From the NCBI GenBank assembly GCA_019426215.1, contig CM033400.1, positions 21,684,568-21,748,567 of the forward strand: a DNA stretch of 64,000 bases, in the 5' to 3' direction. The position numbers were made by a program, and so were the translations under genes. Of this stretch, positions 10,628 to 20,482 are shown piece by piece (within the stretch, counting starts at the first letter, position 1; each line of letters begins with the position of its first letter). Source of the stretch: Buddleja alternifolia (Eukaryota; Streptophyta; Magnoliopsida; Lamiales; Scrophulariaceae). The notes under the pieces are model-generated. The model did no database searches and was not told the origin of the DNA. It worked only from the letters and a program-made list of their open reading frames with translations.

Positions 10628-12975
10628 TGTTGAGGTTTATAGCAATAAAACGCAGCAGAAAAGATAAAGGGATAAAAACATTAAACCCCCTGAACTTAGG
10701 CCGTTTTTGCACTTTTTTATATATTTTTTTTTTCCACTTTGCCTCCTGACCTTTGAAAAAGTAGCATTTTTTTTATATAAAAGAACATTCCGGGGAATAT
10801 TCCACCGGAATTTGTGGCATGTGCCGGTCATGTGCCAATTTTAAGGGCATATTAGTCGTTTAGGTGAAAATTTTGGTGTAATTACCATTTTGCCATTATT
10901 TGATCCTTCCAATCTTATTTTTACTTCTTCCACACTTATTTTTGCTTAATCCACTCTTGATTTTGCTACTTCCACTTCATCTTTCCCAAAATTTTCATCA
11001 CTATTCATCTTCCTCCATTGATGTTCTTCTAAAGCTTTCACACACACACACATATATACACACAAAATCACACACACAGATATATATATATATATACACA
11101 CACACAGAATCACACACACACACAGAGTATATCACACGCACACAGATCGCACAAACACACACACAGCGGATTGAAAAAAGGAGAAGAACAATAATTTTTT
11201 TTAATATATAATTAAAAAATTTAATTATTAAATGACAAATATACCTTTAAAATTGGCACATGCCAAAAAAATCCGGCAGAATATTTTTCGGAATATTCCT
11301 TTATATAAAAAAATGATACTTATGAAAAGGTCAGGAGGCAAAGTGGAAAAAAAAAGGTTGTATAAAAAATGCAAAAATGGTCTAAGTTCAGGGGGTTTTA
11401 TGTTTTTATCCTAAAAATAAAATCTCAAGTGGTTCATCTCGATTTCTCATATTGAAATTGGGTTTCGAAATCATGTACCTTTCTTCGCGTATGTTGAATT
11501 TTGAATCAGCTTTCGCGATCCTTTCTTGAACAGCAAATTTGCCGCTGCCTCTAAATCACCACGCCGGATTCAAAAGCAAAAAATTTCTTCTTTTCCTTCC
11601 TCAGAGACGGCAAGAGAGAGAGGGTTTGGAGAGTTTTGACTTGGAGAGAAAGTTATGTTGGAGGCTTACTTTAATTATTCACTAAGTAGTATATTTATAA
11701 TATTTAAGAAAAACAAATAACCTAAAAACTAGGGCTTTTCTAAGCCTTATACTTAGTCAATTTTATTTGTTTAACTATTTATTTAATTAATATTATTTAT
11801 CTAATAAATAATTAATTAAATCCATGTTAACTCTATAATTAATTTTCTCTAAGAAATTAATTAACATGTATACTTAATTAATTAATAAGATCGTCCAATG
11901 ATTAATTAATTAATTAATTTCGATATCCAATACCGAAAAACTCTCTCAAGTCAATTCCATGATTTTCCCTTTTTGCAATTCCTTTAAACGCGACTCTTTA
12001 GGTTCATCTCAAAAGGCAATTGGGAGGAAATCAAAAGGATGTGAGTAACACTTAGCCAGTCACGTGGTTCACATCGTCTCCCAATTGAAATGAATGAATA
12101 TGATCATTCCAAACCTTTTACGCTGTGAATACCGTACGAGTATAAACCTTTTATTCTCATATCTCAGTCAAGTGAGAGTCATGGTTTAGTCAAACTCACA
12201 GGACTTGACCATATGCTTAGCTCATAATGAATCAAGGTCAATGAGTATACCTTCATGTCTAACATGAGTATCTCTTGTGCTTTGGCCAAAGTCTTTTAAC
12301 CTCACTCATTCATGACTGCATAGGATATTTAGTTCATCCACTTATGAGAGAATAAATCCAATTTTGCTAATTAGTTAAGACTGTTACTTGCCCATTAAGT
12401 CGCACTTCAAGGTCGATCCCACCAACGGGTGAATTGGATCTAACTACTTTAATGACAAAGTTGATGTCACAAGTACATCTTCAACTTGATTCCACAGGTC
12501 TATGGTTCATGCACACCTATCACAACTTATCAGTTTTACCATTGACTGTCAGTGAGTGAAAACCCATGTGATGAAACCGATGCGAGCCGTGTTCGAACAT
12601 ATCAGTCTAACTGAGATGTCTATGACATAAGTTCCCACTACCATTTCCATAGTGCTTGACTGACACTTTCACTGTCAAAACTTGTATCATACAAGTCTTC
12701 ATCCAATATTGATGTCCAGTCAATACTCTCTTCGACTTGCGACCCAGTTTTAAATAATATGGATCAAACTCTTCTAGTGCCACTCTTCCTAACCCATAGA
12801 AAGTAGAAGGTTTGTCTTATTATCAAGGACTTTACGTTGTTTATTAAAACTTTACAATTGCCTATAAAAAAACAACAAGATAATGCCTTATATCATTAAA
12901 AGATATTGTTTAGTTACAAATCAATACCCTATAAATCTATCATCTTTATGGCATTTGAGGGCATACACACTAACA
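10628..12975 (-). repeat. Solo copia LTR (Copia-1 relative) split by a MITE
   Basis: On the minus strand it begins TGTTAGTGTGTATGCCCTCAAATGCC and ends with AACCTCAACA, like the Copia-1 LTRs at 17521-19905. Exact TSD TCAAT lies at 10623-10627 and 12976-12980, and no internal sequence follows, so it is a solo LTR. Without the MITE and one target copy it is about 1595 bp. It shares with both Copia-1 LTRs the blocks GCGACTCTTTAGGTTC, CTAGCCAGTCACGTG-like, AAGTGAGAGTCATGGTT and the palindrome CTTTGGCCAAAG (12280-12291). It is clearly diverged from them, so it is an older or different subfamily. Confidence 0.9.
10669..11412. mobile_element. Mutator-like MITE, 744 bp, long TIRs
   Basis: The left arm (10669 to about 10870) and right arm (about 11225-11412) are inverted copies of each other: GGGATAAAAACATTAAACCC at the left matches the complement of the right end. 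A 9-bp direct repeat flanks it: AAAGATAAA (10660-10668) and AAAAATAAA (11413-11421), 8 of 9 identical. Long TIRs plus a 9-bp TSD fit a non-autonomous Mutator-like element. The centre (about 11040-11165) is a (CA)n/(TA)n microsatellite. There is no transposase. It sits 41 bp inside the solo LTR, so it came in after that LTR. Confidence 0.88.
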
Positions 12976-12980
12976 TCAAT

Positions 12981-13986
12981 ATCAATTCCCAAAAAACACC
13001 TAAATCCAAATCTAACTTTGGATTCAGGATATACTAAGAAAAACTCACTCTAAACTCCCTCTTCTAATATAAAAGTTATGGATAGCTCCCTATCCACCTA
13101 AATATGTCAAACACCCTCTCATTTGCTATTTTTAGTCCCTTTTTGGTTCTTCCAATATTAATTTTCATTTCTTCCAAAAAATATTTTTAGATATTTTTTC
13201 AATTTTGTTCCTTTTCAGCCCTCAGACCACGATCGTTTGTTTGTCGCCACAAAATTTTCTTTAATTATTCACATAGACACCTCGGTAAGTAGCTCGTGCT
13301 TATAGTCGACACCAACCAAAGCCGCAACCACTATCGTCGTTGCCAGCCTATCACCCCACCCTTGTTGCTAGCATGTGGTCGTTGTTAGCCACCACCGCAT
13401 GCTGTTATTGTAAATAAGTTTTTTCATAAAACATCACGAGTCCGCCTTGGTCTCGTCATCAGGACAATCGATCGCCACCACCACCATTACTGAAGTTTGT
13501 CATTGTTTCTTGTTCCCACTATCAATAGTTTTATTTTCTTGAAACATCCCGCGTACACCTCAATAACTAGCTCGAGCTCGTAGTTGGTACAACCAAATGC
13601 TTCCACCCCTATTTGTCCTCTCGTCCCTGTGAATAATTTATTTTTTTTCTTAAAAAATCAAGTGTACACCTCCCTAAGTAGCCCTTGCTCATCCTCGTCA
13701 CCATATAATGTCGCCACCACCACGTACTATTTTAGTGGCTGATATTGCATGTGTGAATTATTAGTATTGTATTATTGAATCAATAATACCATGTCAAAAC
13801 CTACCAAAAATAATAATAATAATAATAATACCACGTCAATGTGCATCAAGTACCGTGTTACTGCATTAATAACACAATTATATGTATCATGTGTTGTAAT
13901 TTGTAATGTCGAATCTATAATACTATGTCAGCTATGTATAAAGTACTGCATCACTACATTAATAATTCCAGGAAAATTCTATGATT
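12981..13986. repeat. Non-genic DNA with diverged tandem segments
   Basis: No gene recognised. Between about 13240 and 13720 a segment recurs in degenerate form: words like TACACCTCAATAACTAGCTCG appear near 13265, 13552 and 13664, each preceded by a T-rich TTTTCTT(G)AAA stretch and followed by GTCGCCACCACC-type sequence. From about 13745 a second degenerate unit built on AATACCATGTC...CATCAAGTACTG...TTAATAATA recurs near 13785, 13920, 14190 and 14285. Both look like old minisatellites. Confidence 0.5.
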
Positions 13987-14100
13987 GGTCTCGGCCCAAT
14001 TTTCACCCTTGGATCCCCCAATAGGGGGGGGGGAGGGGTGAAATAAGTAAATGACCCCCCCTATTGGGGAATCCAAGGGTGAAAAATGGTCTCGACCCAA
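13987..14100. mobile_element. Tiny foldback element with flanking direct repeats
   Basis: TTTCACCCTTGGATCCCCCA at 14001 (arm to about 14028) has a near-perfect inverted copy at 14055-14084, with one mismatch in about 29 bp, around a short G- and A-rich loop. The hairpin is flanked by a direct repeat, GGTCTCGGCCCAA (13987-13999) and GGTCTCGACCCAA (14088-14100), 12 of 13 identical. That is the layout of a very small foldback insertion of about 90 bp. The TSD length is unusual for known DNA transposons, so the class is open. Confidence 0.55.
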
Positions 14101-14342
14101 CATAGAATAGTCCAATATTCCATACGTGCTTTTCGTCAATTCAAACAAGCTCTGCCGCCACCATGGATTATTTTATTAATTTGTACCGCATTATTTAATC
14201 AATAGTACCATGTCTATATGCATGAAGTACTACATTATTTTATTAATAATACCAGAGTCATATGTGTCATGTATATAATTGTTGAATGTAATACTATATC
14301 TATTTGCATAAAATACTGTATTAATAATATGACTTGTGCTCG
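14101..14342. other. Spacer, no gene seen
   Basis: AT-rich spacer between the foldback element and the Athila-3 LTR. It continues the degenerate CATGTC...GTACTG...TTAATAATA repeats noted upstream. Nothing else recognised. Confidence 0.5.
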
Positions 14343-15072
14343 TGACATGTAAAAACCTAGCAAGTGCTCTAGATTGTGCAAGTAATATAGTGGAATTTTA
14401 AGTTCGGATTATCGTACTCAAGAGACAACATATTTAAGTATTGAAACTACTATATTATATAATTCCAAGTTAAATCAAATATTTAAGGTGTGATTGTTTA
14501 ACTAACCTAAAGACAATTAATTATGTGAAGTACATAGAGATTGAAAAATCAGAGGGAGAGAGATAACTAGGACACGTGATCCGACCAAACTACTCGTTAT
14601 TGATTATGAAGTGTGTTATTCAATTATTACTTATCATGCTATGGCGGAAACTCCAAAATTATACACTACCGAAATCCCTTGGTATAGCGCATCTATTCTC
14701 ATTAACGATTCCCTATATCCTTATATGAGAATTCAAATAATAAACATGCATTAACAGGATTTATGTGATTCCCCATTGTCGGAAGGAATCGAATCGATCC
14801 CTTGTCAATTCTAAGATGTGATGTTTAATTGCCCAATCATCCTTAACCTATATCCTTCCGGAATCTAAGTTAAGCAATTTATCAAACAAGTGGTGATCAA
14901 GTACTCATAAGCATTAAACACAACAAATTGAATACATAGCATGCCAAGCAATAATCAAAACACAAATTTTATAAACGATAATTCATTTTTTGGCCTTCAC
15001 ACAGCCTTAGTCAAACAAATTTAGTTCATGATTGAAAAGAAAGAGAAATAACAATCTCTGAAAGACATGTTC

Positions 15073-16943
15073 TGTTGGTCCCAAGTGGCATACGAAAGGG
15101 TCTAGAAGGGGGGGGGGGGTTGAATAGACCCTTTAAGTCTTTTTCGACTTCACAAAACTTTTCGTATCAATTTTGAAATATTTGAACGCTTGAGAAAAGA
15201 TAACTTAGATTTAATGATTTCAACGATTACCAAAGTAGGGTAACGTTTCAATCACTTCATCAGGGTTAGCACAGCGGAAATGTTTTTATAGCTTAGCGTT
15301 CGTTTTAACCAATTAGTCGCTTTGCAATTTTACTTGTCTTTTTCAGAATAATATGAAGTGAATAATATAAGACAATAAAATACATGACACAATAATTTGT
15401 AAGGTTCGTTGGGTGGTGTAATCCCAACTACGTCCTTCTTCTCCTTTTCACTCGGAGGAAATCCACTAAAATGATTCTCAAAGAATCACACAGAATCTTC
15501 TACAAATTAGGGAGAGAGGTGAAGACGATCTCGAGCTCCTTGATCACACAGATTTCAGCTCCAATAAAGATCTTCTCCAAGATGGCCTTGAGCTCCTTGA
15601 TCACACAGACTTCAGCTCCAATAAAGACCTTTCTTCAACAAGCTTCTCTTACTCAAAAATACTGCTTGTGGAAGTCAACAATCTTTCTCACTCAGATGAA
15701 AGGTGTTGAGGGTTTATTGTAACAGGTTTGTTTGATGTTGGGAAGTTCAAACAACTTGGGATATCTCAATAATAATGTGGGGTTCTTCTTGGAAGATGTT
15801 TGAGATATCGGGTGACTGTCTGGAATATATTTGAGAAGCTTGAAGGATTTTGGCTATGGGGTTTGCAAGCTTTTCTCTCAAATTATTTCTCAGCTCTCTT
15901 TCACATTTACGTTTTTTTTTTTACGCACTTTTTTTTTTTTTTTTTTTTTACACAGAGATAGCTGAAGGGTACTATTTATAGAGAATTTTGGGATTTGTCC
16001 GTTGGACACAAGTCAGGCGCGTGTCTCTCACACAGAGCTTCAAATAGTCCCTTTTCTGACATTCCTTAATTTCTGCTGATTCCTATTGGACAGGAGCAGG
16101 TTTAAATTCTGAAAAGCTGACAGTCTAGTCAACAAAGGTGGCTTGTCCACAAGTCATACTGTCTTGTTTGCTTTTAATGCACTTATCAAGCATTTAATGC
16201 ATTTTGAATTTATTTCCCGTTGGAAATAAATATCCGTTGGTGATTGCATTTCAGTCTTTGACAACTTGGGTTTTATCTTCAGGAAAATCTGAACGCTGTT
16301 CGCTTGAATAGTGATCGCTTGAACAGTAATACTATTCACTTGAATAGTGGTCGCTTGAATAGTAAGCGTTTGAATAGTGAGCGCTTGGATAGTGGGCGCT
16401 TGAATAGTAAGCGTTTGAATAGTAGCGCTTGAATAGTGGGCGCTTGAATAGTAGGCGCTTGAATAATGGGCGCTTGAATAGTAGGCGCTTGGATAATGGG
16501 CGCTTGAATAGTAGGCGCTTGAATAGTGGGCGCTTGAATAGTAAGCGCTTGAATAGTGAGCGCTTGAATAGTGGGCGCTTGAACAGTAACACTATTCTGA
16601 AGACGCTTGACTACTGTTCACTTGAATAGTAGCGCTTGAACAGATTCCTGAAATAATTCCTTAGCGTTTGACAGACGCTCAAAGCAAATCTTTATCTTCT
16701 CTTGACTTCAAACGTTGATCTTCAACTTCATCCTTGATAGACTCACTCAGAATTCTATCAGTGACTTGGTATTAAATACTTAGTCTAAAATCTATAAAGA
16801 TAAAAATTACAAGCCTAACAAACTAACAAACTTTCAAATGCTTATACAAGTTTTCTATGAAAGTATAAACTTACATTCTTTTGGGGTCTAACATGAAATC
16901 CTATCTTGTCATCATCAAAACATCTAACATGAAATTCCTAACA
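15073..16943 (-). repeat. Solo Sirevirus-type LTR (Copia-2 family), 1871 bp
   Basis: Starts TGTTGGTCCCAAGTGGCATA and ends ACATGAAATTCCTAACA, the same ends as the Copia-2 LTRs. Exact 5-bp TSD TGTTC at 15068-15072 and 16944-16948. No internal sequence is attached, so it is a solo LTR inserted in the Athila-3 LTR. It is about 350 bp longer than the intact Copia-2 5' LTR, mainly because of a minisatellite at about 16305-16640. Confidence 0.92.
16305..16640. repeat. 15-bp minisatellite expanded inside solo LTR
   Basis: About 20 head-to-tail copies of a unit close to GCGCTTGAATAGTGG, with variants GTAA, GTAG, GTGA in the last positions. The period is 15 bp, a multiple of three, so open frames run across it on both strands (minus 16592-16332 reads repeats of LFKRP; plus 16429-16629 reads repeats of RLNSG). 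Intact Copia-2 LTRs have only scattered GCGCTT or GACGCTT words at the matching place, so this is a local expansion. Confidence 0.9.
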
Positions 16944-17459
16944 TGTTCAATGAACTAATCTCAAAAGAAGATGAAAAACTAACTATTACAATCTTGAATT
17001 CCTAGTTGTTGCTTGAATTCTCCGTTTTCATATACAAATTTGGAGTCTTCAAGGTCTTTCTTTGATTTCGATGCTTTTCTCTTGCTTCTCTATGTTTTTT
17101 CTCTCAATACGTGTTGTGTAAAAATTGTGGAATTCTACAGCCCTAAAACACGTATAAGTAGGTTGTTGTACGCGGATGGGATGCTGTAGCATTAGAGTCG
17201 GGATGCTTAGGCATCACAGTTCAAATCCGAACAGCCGTTTAACACATGGATGCCGCGGTATCCTTGATGTGATGCTGCGGCATCACCCTTTTCTGACAAT
17301 TTTCTTGATTTTTCGCCCATCTTTTGGATCAAATAATGCTTTAGACCAAAGACACATAAACAATAAAGATCAAGGTATAATGTGGGATAAAGTTCACTAG
17401 AAAACGAGTCATATCTAAGAAAAGAGGCGCCCAAAAAGGTGTAAAATACGAGCTTATCA

Positions 17460-17520
17460 ACACCCCCAAACTTGAGTTTGATCGTCCTTGAGCAATGAAA
17501 ATAAAGCTCATACATAAGTC
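17460..17520 (-). other. Athila-3 internal start next to 3' LTR (PPT side)
   Basis: ACACCCCCAAACTTGAGTTTGATCGTCCTTGAGCAAT directly after the LTR corresponds to the sequence at the same place in Athila-1 (34100: CATCCCCACACTTATCAATTGATCGTCCTCGAGCAAT). The minus-strand purine run is the expected polypurine tract for plus-strand DNA priming. Copia-1 interrupts here at 17521; the internal region resumes at 60289. Confidence 0.7.
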
Positions 17521-19905
17521 TGTTGGGGTTCTCGAAAAATAACATAAACACAGATTTAAAACCCAAAGTTGAATTAAATGATCGCATATTCAAATTGATC
17601 AATACACTTAACGAATAATCACTTACTCGTTAGAGCGAAGTTGTTAGAGACTTTTCTTGTTCCTCCAAAAGTAAAAAATTTGAAGCTTTTAAATCTTCAA
17701 TCCTTTGTGTAATCTTCAAATCTTGAACTTGATCCCGAACAACGAAAGTATGTCGTGTCTAAATTGTCACGCACGGATTGACAAAGGAAAAATTCCCACT
17801 AATCTCTAATGGGGGGCAACGGCTATTGTATTAGAGAGGGGAGGAATATTTTTCTTCTTTCTTTCTAGGAGAGTTATGAAAGTTGTATACTTGTTTTAAG
17901 TCAAAGAGTCCTTATATGTCTCATAACTAATTGAACAAGTCCAAACAATAAAGCCCTAGTAAAATTAGGCATCACTTGGACGCCCATTGAGGCCTTAATA
18001 GGCGTCCTCTTGGACGCTTCTTTTAGCCCCGGGATTCCTTTTGTTTTAATTAATTTCTTATTCAATTAATAATTTATTATATTCAATAAATAAATAAATT
18101 AATTAAATAACCAAATTAATTAGATAAATTAATTCATTAATTTGTTTCCCTAGGAAATCAATTAATAATTAATCTTACACTTATTATTAATTACTTCATC
18201 TAATGAATAATTAATTATTTAATTTATCCTATAAATTAAAACTCCTAGAAGAAAAATAGAAAGTCCTTTTTCATTTTTCTTTATCAATCCTTTAGCGCGA
18301 CTCTTTAGGTTCGTTTCATTTGGAAATGAGAGGAAACCAAAGGAAGTGGATAACACCTAGCCAGTCACGTGCCCCACTTCATAGCCCAAACGAAAACGAA
18401 TGATAGGATCATTCCACAACCTTTCAATCGTAAATACCGTATAAGCATGAACCCTTTGTTCATGTACCCCAGTCAAGTGAGAGTCATGGTTATGTCAAAC
18501 TCACTAGACTTGACCATATATATTAATTATAATAATATGAGATCATTGAGATCGATTTAGTACCTAGCACAATCGTCTCCTTTTGCTTTGGCCAAAGACT
18601 TTGATCTCTATTTATCTATAATCACATATGGTGCTTTCTCACTCACTTATGAGAGAACAAATCCCATTTAGATATCAGCTAGACTACGATTTGCCCATCA
18701 AGCCGCATTTCGAGGTCGACCGCACCAACGGATGAATTGGGTCTAACTACTCTAATGAAATACTTGATGTCACCAATGCATCTTCAGCATGATGTTTCAG
18801 GTCAAAGGTTCACTTATACCTATTACGCATAATCAGTTCTGTCATTGACAGTCACAGAGTGAAAACCCATGTGAAAGAACTGATGCGAGTCGTGTTCAAG
18901 CATATCAATTCCACTGATGTGCCTACAATCTTAATCTCCTACCATCCCATGGTACTAGATAGGCACTCCCATGTCAATGATAAGATTCTAAAAGTGTTCT
19001 AAGTCTTTATTTATTCATGAAAGACTTCACTTTACTTGCGAACTTGTTTTTAGTAATCAAGATCGATCTCTCTAGTGCCACCCTTCCTATCTCATAGGAA
19101 GTAGAGGGATCACATTGAAAAGACGGACAAAAAGTTTTACACTACTTATAGATGTAGATAAGATTTAAGTGAAAACTAAATAATGCCATTATTAATAATA
19201 TCAAAATAAGTTAATTACAAGTAGGGATGTTCACGAATTGACCGAACCGACCGCAAACCGAAATTTCGGTTCGAACCGAAAAATTCGGTTCGGTTTTTGT
19301 TTTTTTTTTTTTTGCCAAAATTCAATTTTTGGTTCGGTCTTCGGTTTTGTGGTTCGGTCGGTTTGGTTAACTGAAAAACCGAATTTTATTATTTTTTATT
19401 TTTATATAGTATACTATGAACCAAAAACTATAAAATTGAGTTTCCTAGTGACAACTTATAGGAAAATAAAGAAAATGAATTCAAATTAGTCATAATTAAA
19501 TTTTAATTATTTATTTATATCTAATTTATTTATACCGAAAAACCCCAACTGAACCGGTTCACTTTTTAATTTCATTATGTCAATTTTAGTTGGCCATGCT
19601 AAACATAATTATAAATATATATATGTATGCATTCCAAATAAAAAGTGAACAAACAGTAGCTAGTGAGATTTTTGAAAAAACAGTAGCAAAAAAAAATAAA
19701 AATATATTTTTGGTTTTTCAACGAACCGGTCGGTTTTTTAACCGTTCTGTTCGGTTTTCGGTCCGGATTTTCGGAAAATCGAAATTTTAGTTAACCGAAA
19801 ATCCGGTTCGGTTCGGCTAAAAAACTAACCGATGAACACCCCTAATTACAAGATAGATGCGCTATCATTCTATCCTCTATGGCCTCTGAGGGCATAATCC
19901 TAACA
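17521..19905 (-). repeat. Copia-1 3' LTR with MITE insertion
   Basis: Minus strand starts TGTTAGGATTATGCCCTCAG and ends GAGAACCCCAACA. The polypurine tract lies just outside the start (19906-19917, CAAGTGGGAGAT on the minus strand). Without the MITE and its extra target copy it is 1754 bp. It pairs with 32327-33020 plus 59230-60288. It carries the 12-bp palindrome CTTTGGCCAAAG (18586-18597), shared with the other LTRs of this lineage. Confidence 0.93.
19222..19843. mobile_element. MITE, 622 bp, GGTTCGGTT-rich, 9-bp TSD
   Basis: Ends TAGGGATGTTCA and TGAACACCCCT are inverted copies, followed inward by long arms rich in CGGTTCGGTTT and its complement. The 9-bp TSD AATTACAAG is exact (19213-19221 and 19844-19852). 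The matching place in the other Copia-1 LTR (near 60222-60235, TTAATTATAAGATAG) has a single target copy and no insert, an empty site that proves insertion. No transposase is encoded. The 9-bp TSD suggests a Mutator-like origin, though a hAT relative with an 8-bp TSD cannot be excluded. Confidence 0.93.
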
Positions 19906-20477
19906 ATCTCCCACTTGCATTCAATGCCACTCATTGTGGTATCTTATACCCATCCCTTCCAGATGTCGGTCCAGAACAGCCTGAAGTAGTAGTTTGGTGA
20001 ACGGGTCAGCTATATTGTCCGCTAAGGCTATTTTTTGCACTCCTATTTCTCCTCTGACAACGATCTCTCTGATGATGTGAAATCTTCTCTTAATGTGTTT
20101 AGACTTGTTATGAGATCTTGTTCCTTAGCTTGCGCTATTGCTCCATTGTTATCACAATAAAGTGGCAAGTGGATTTACGGTCATCGACATCAAACTGGAA
20201 GTCCAAGTCAGTGTAACCTTCCATCTTCAGGTCTCCACCTCCATAGATGAGAATCATATCCTTAGTTCTATTGAGATACTTTAGGATATTCTTCACAGCT
20301 ATTCAATGTTCCTTTCCCGAAATTGCCTGAAATCATCTCACCACGGTTACATCATAGGCAATGTCGGGTCTTGTACACAACATTACATACATTAGGCTAC
20401 CAACTGCAGAGGCATATGGTACTTTACTCATCTCCTCTCTATCTTCCTCACTTCGAGGACACTCAGATTTGGACAAG
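19906..20477 (-). pseudogene. Copia-1 pol 3' part: RNase H remnant
   Basis: Not open over its length but clearly copia RT/RNase H on the minus strand. Reading from 20477 it gives SKVPYASAVGSLMYVMLCTRPDIAY, then a degenerate YLNRTKDMILIYGG and YTDLDFQFDVDDRKST-type segment, and near 19960 the closing ADIADPFTK motif. These are the usual last 200 residues of copia pol. Stops and frame changes are frequent. The polypurine tract and 3' LTR follow directly. The upstream part of the same gene continues at 22405 beyond the solo LTR. Confidence 0.85.
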
Positions 20478-20482
20478 TGTAC

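Larger units (their letters stand above)
14343..17459 (-). repeat. Athila-3 3' LTR, split by a solo LTR
   Basis: On the plus strand it opens TGACATGTAAAAACCTAGCAAG and closes GAGCTTATCA, matching in form the ends of the other Athila LTRs here (TGACACGCTAAAAGCTAACG and CTCTTATCA). Removing the solo LTR at 15073-16943 and one target copy leaves about 1240 bp. It keeps the family's GGCCTTCACACAGCCTTAGTC block (14992-15012). The polypurine tract side follows at once (17460: ACACCCCCAAACTTGAG). Near 17175-17290 it holds four near-palindromes of the form GATGC-x2-5-GGCATC. This is the oldest layer of the stack; its 5' LTR is not in the window. Confidence 0.72.

Noticed and set aside
10900..11211. 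Frame of 103 codons rich in His and Thr
   Set aside because: Translation of the (CA)n/(TA)n core of the MITE; no promoter or family match.
14343..14343. Complete Athila-3 with both LTRs
   Set aside because: Only the 3' LTR and internal pieces are in the window; nothing at 61904-62668 reads as gag, primer site or 5' LTR.
16332..16629. Repeat proteins of 86 and 66 residues on opposite strands
   Set aside because: Both are products of one 15-bp minisatellite whose period is a multiple of three; no gene features.
16305..16640. CRISPR-like regular repeats
   Set aside because: There are no spacers between units; it is a head-to-tail minisatellite in a plant LTR.
17207..17602. 131-codon minus frame
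   Set aside because: Spans the junction of the Athila-3 LTR and the Copia-1 LTR, so it is a chance product of insertion.
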